Positions 6,819 to 7,542 of a stretch of 7,542 nt of DNA are shown in pieces (positions within the stretch are counted from its first letter, which is position 1; each line of letters starts with the position of its first letter). The notes under the pieces are model-generated. The model was not told the origin of the DNA and ran no database searches. It was given only the letters and a program-made list of their open reading frames with translations. The stretch covers positions 1 to 7,542 of the forward strand of contig JAABRC010000089.1 of the NCBI GenBank assembly GCA_011391115.1. Reading direction: 5' to 3'. This stretch comes from Candidatus Egaibacter danicus (GTDB lineage: Bacteria > Pseudomonadota > Gammaproteobacteria > Burkholderiales > Burkholderiaceae). The position numbers and the translations under genes are program-made.

Positions 6819-7130
6819 TCAGTTCTTCTTCTTGGCCTGGTTGTTGGACCATTTGCTGGCAAAAGCCGAGATGTCGCTGATGCGTTTGAGCAAGTCAGCA
6901 CCGGAGGACGTCACCACATAGCCATCGCTGCCATGGTTAAGCAAACCGGCCTGGCGCAGTTCCTTGATACGGGTGTTCAAGGTGTTGGGAGTGATGCCGC
7001 CTACACTGTCCTGCAGCAAACGGAAGGTTTGCGCATGCCCGTCTTTCAAGGCCCACAACACGCGCATTGCGTAGCGGGATTCCAGCAGGCCCAGCAGCTG
7101 GCTGACGGCGGCATTTTCCTTGGAACTCAT
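6819..7130 (-). CDS. Small HxlR-like winged-helix transcriptional regulator
   Basis: The 103-residue protein is a single winged helix-turn-helix domain, probably a DNA-binding regulator acting as a dimer. LLESRYAMRVLWALKDG (15-31) matches the opening helix of HxlR proteins. FRLLQDSVGGITPNTLNTRIKELRQAGLL (36-64) is the helix-turn-helix with its recognition helix near 47-61, and GYVVTSSGADLLKRI is the wing and following helix. It lacks the N-terminal CPV cysteine and the longer VPPRVEY wing of typical HxlR members, so it is divergent or belongs to a neighbouring winged-helix family. The tail is lysine-rich (NNQAKKKN). The ATG at 7130 has a clear AGGAG (7139-7143). A candidate promoter, a palindrome in the leader and a terminator surround it, so it appears monocistronic and possibly autoregulated. 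The regulated pathway is not evident. Confidence 0.85.
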   Translation of the reverse strand: MSSKENAAVSQLLGLLESRYAMRVLWALKDGHAQTFRLLQDSVGGITPNTLNTRIKELRQAGLLNHGSDGYVVTSSGADLLKRISDISAFASKWSNNQAKKKN

Positions 7131-7138
7131 TCGGTAAT

Positions 7139-7143
7139 CTCCT
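7139..7143 (-). promoter_or_regulatory. Shine-Dalgarno of the HxlR-like gene
   Basis: AGGAG on the minus strand lies 8 nt before the ATG at 7130 and fixes the start. Confidence 0.75.
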
Positions 7144-7169
7144 CTTGTCTGAAGTATTTTGGGCGGACC

Positions 7170-7196
7170 GCGTAGTGTAGGCGGGTTGCACTACGC
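7170..7196. promoter_or_regulatory. Perfect inverted repeat, candidate operator of the HxlR-like gene
   Basis: GCGTAGTG (7170-7177) and CACTACGC (7189-7196) are perfect inverted 8-bp arms around an 11-nt spacer. Arm centres are 19 bp apart, about two helical turns, which suits a dimeric winged-helix protein. The site lies 40 bp before the ATG and just downstream of the predicted transcription start, so binding there could block transcription. It may also act as an RNA hairpin in the leader. The repeat is seen; the binding partner is inferred. Confidence 0.55.
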
Positions 7197-7212
7197 TAAC
7201 AATAGTGCCGGG

Positions 7213-7241
7213 ATGATATCGCAATTTCGTGCATGCTACAA
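7213..7241 (-). promoter_or_regulatory. Candidate sigma-70 promoter of the HxlR-like gene
   Basis: On the minus strand TTGTAG (7241-7236) and TATCAT (7218-7213) are separated by exactly 17 nt. The -10 matches TATAAT at 5 of 6 bases and the -35 matches TTGACA at 3 of 6. The start would fall near 7206, giving a leader of about 75 nt that contains the palindrome at 7170-7196. Confidence 0.5.
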
Positions 7242-7247
7242 GTTTAA

Positions 7248-7282
7248 TAGCTGCTCACGCCCTGTTGGCGTGGGCTAATGCC
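7248..7282 (+). repeat. Dispersed intergenic repeat, copy B
   Basis: This is the second copy of the TAGCT...ACGCCC...GGGCT repeat seen at 6614-6649, in the same orientation and with identical internal spacing through GGGCT. Here CACGCC (7256-7261) and GGCGTG (7267-7272) form a perfect 6-bp hairpin with a 5-nt loop. It is followed by two ATGCCAA units 10 bp apart. It lies between the MarR-type and HxlR-like genes; the T-run on the minus strand precedes the hairpin, so it is not a classic terminator for the MarR gene. Confidence 0.5.
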
Positions 7283-7301
7283 AAAAAATGCCAATAAATC
7301 C

Positions 7302-7542
7302 TCAAAGATAGACTTTTTGCAACAGTCGCATCAGGGTTTTGCGTTCGGAAGCGCTCAGCCTGGACGTGGCTTCCAGTTCCAGTGCTGCAGCAGTTTTCTC
7401 GGCATCCCGCATCAGCCGGTGGCCGGGGGCGGTCAGATGCAGGCCCATGGCGCGACCGTCACTCGGGTGGGGCCGGCGTTCGATCAGGGACCGCTTCTCG
7501 AACAGGTTGATCATGCCCACCAGATTCGGCGGCAACACACCC
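7302..7542 (-). CDS. MarR-family transcriptional regulator, C-terminal part (cut by window edge)
   Basis: About 79 codons are visible, continuing past the right edge of the window. The readable frame starts at 7541: GVLPPNLVGMINLFEKRSLI, then ERRPHPSDGRAMGLHLTAPG. That is the recognition helix, the wing (ERRPHPSDGRA, with the conserved Asp and Arg of the wing tip) and the start of the long dimerisation helix of MarR proteins. The C-terminal helices (LSASERKTLMRLLQKVYL) end in TGA at 7302. The N-terminal ligand-binding and dimerisation part is outside the window. MarR proteins usually repress efflux or aromatic-compound genes and respond to small ligands; nothing here shows the target. It lies upstream of the HxlR-like gene on the same strand, 171 bp away, and does not seem to share a transcript with it. 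Confidence 0.85.
   Translation of the reverse strand, partial: GVLPPNLVGMINLFEKRSLIERRPHPSDGRAMGLHLTAPGHRLMRDAEKTAAALELEATSRLSASERKTLMRLLQKVYL

Noticed and set aside
1..7542. CRISPR arrays, tRNA or rRNA genes, CIRCE elements, toxin-antitoxin or phage genes.
   Set aside because: Looked for on both strands; no regularly spaced repeats, cloverleaf-like sequence, CIRCE palindrome or matching proteins were seen.

Overview
The window looks like chromosomal DNA of a Burkholderiales betaproteobacterium, most likely Comamonadaceae (Polaromonas/Rhodoferax/Acidovorax-like). This is an inference from the protein sequences (GrpE, DnaK, DnaJ, a PA0069-type radical SAM protein) and from two degenerate copies of a TAGCT...ACGCCC...GGGCT intergenic repeat of a kind I associate with that family. 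No search was run.

Layout. Bases 1-333 hold the 5' end of an IS1595-family transposase (minus strand, cut by the window edge) and the probable outer tip of that insertion sequence. Bases 391-1476 (plus) encode a PA0069-family radical SAM protein of unknown function. Converging on it from the right, bases 1499-2179 (minus) encode only the membrane domain of an EptA-type phosphoethanolamine transferase. The catalytic sulfatase-like domain is missing and there is no room for it, so this is probably a truncated gene.

Bases 2260-6139 (all minus) form the core of the window: the Hsp70 chaperone cluster, transcribed grpE, then dnaK, then dnaJ. Candidate sigma-32 promoters (CTTGAAA, 13-nt spacer, C-rich -10) lie before grpE and before dnaK. 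The dnaK promoter carries a perfect consensus DnaA box over its spacer and -10. A long hairpin followed by four U's lies between dnaK and dnaJ and may lower dnaJ expression relative to dnaK. An FKBP-type prolyl isomerase gene (6232-6585, minus) sits just upstream of grpE, so four protein-folding genes lie in a row.

The right end carries a small HxlR-like winged-helix regulator (6819-7130, minus) and the C-terminal part of a MarR-family regulator (7302-7542, minus, cut by the window edge). The HxlR-like gene has a good Shine-Dalgarno, a plausible sigma-70 promoter, a perfect 8+8 inverted repeat just downstream of the predicted transcription start (a candidate autoregulatory operator), and a strong bidirectional terminator after it.

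I see no CRISPR array, tRNA or rRNA, and no clear new multi-gene system. The points most worth a second look are the DnaA box in the dnaK promoter, the truncated eptA-like gene, the palindrome before the HxlR-like gene, and the dnaK-dnaJ hairpin.
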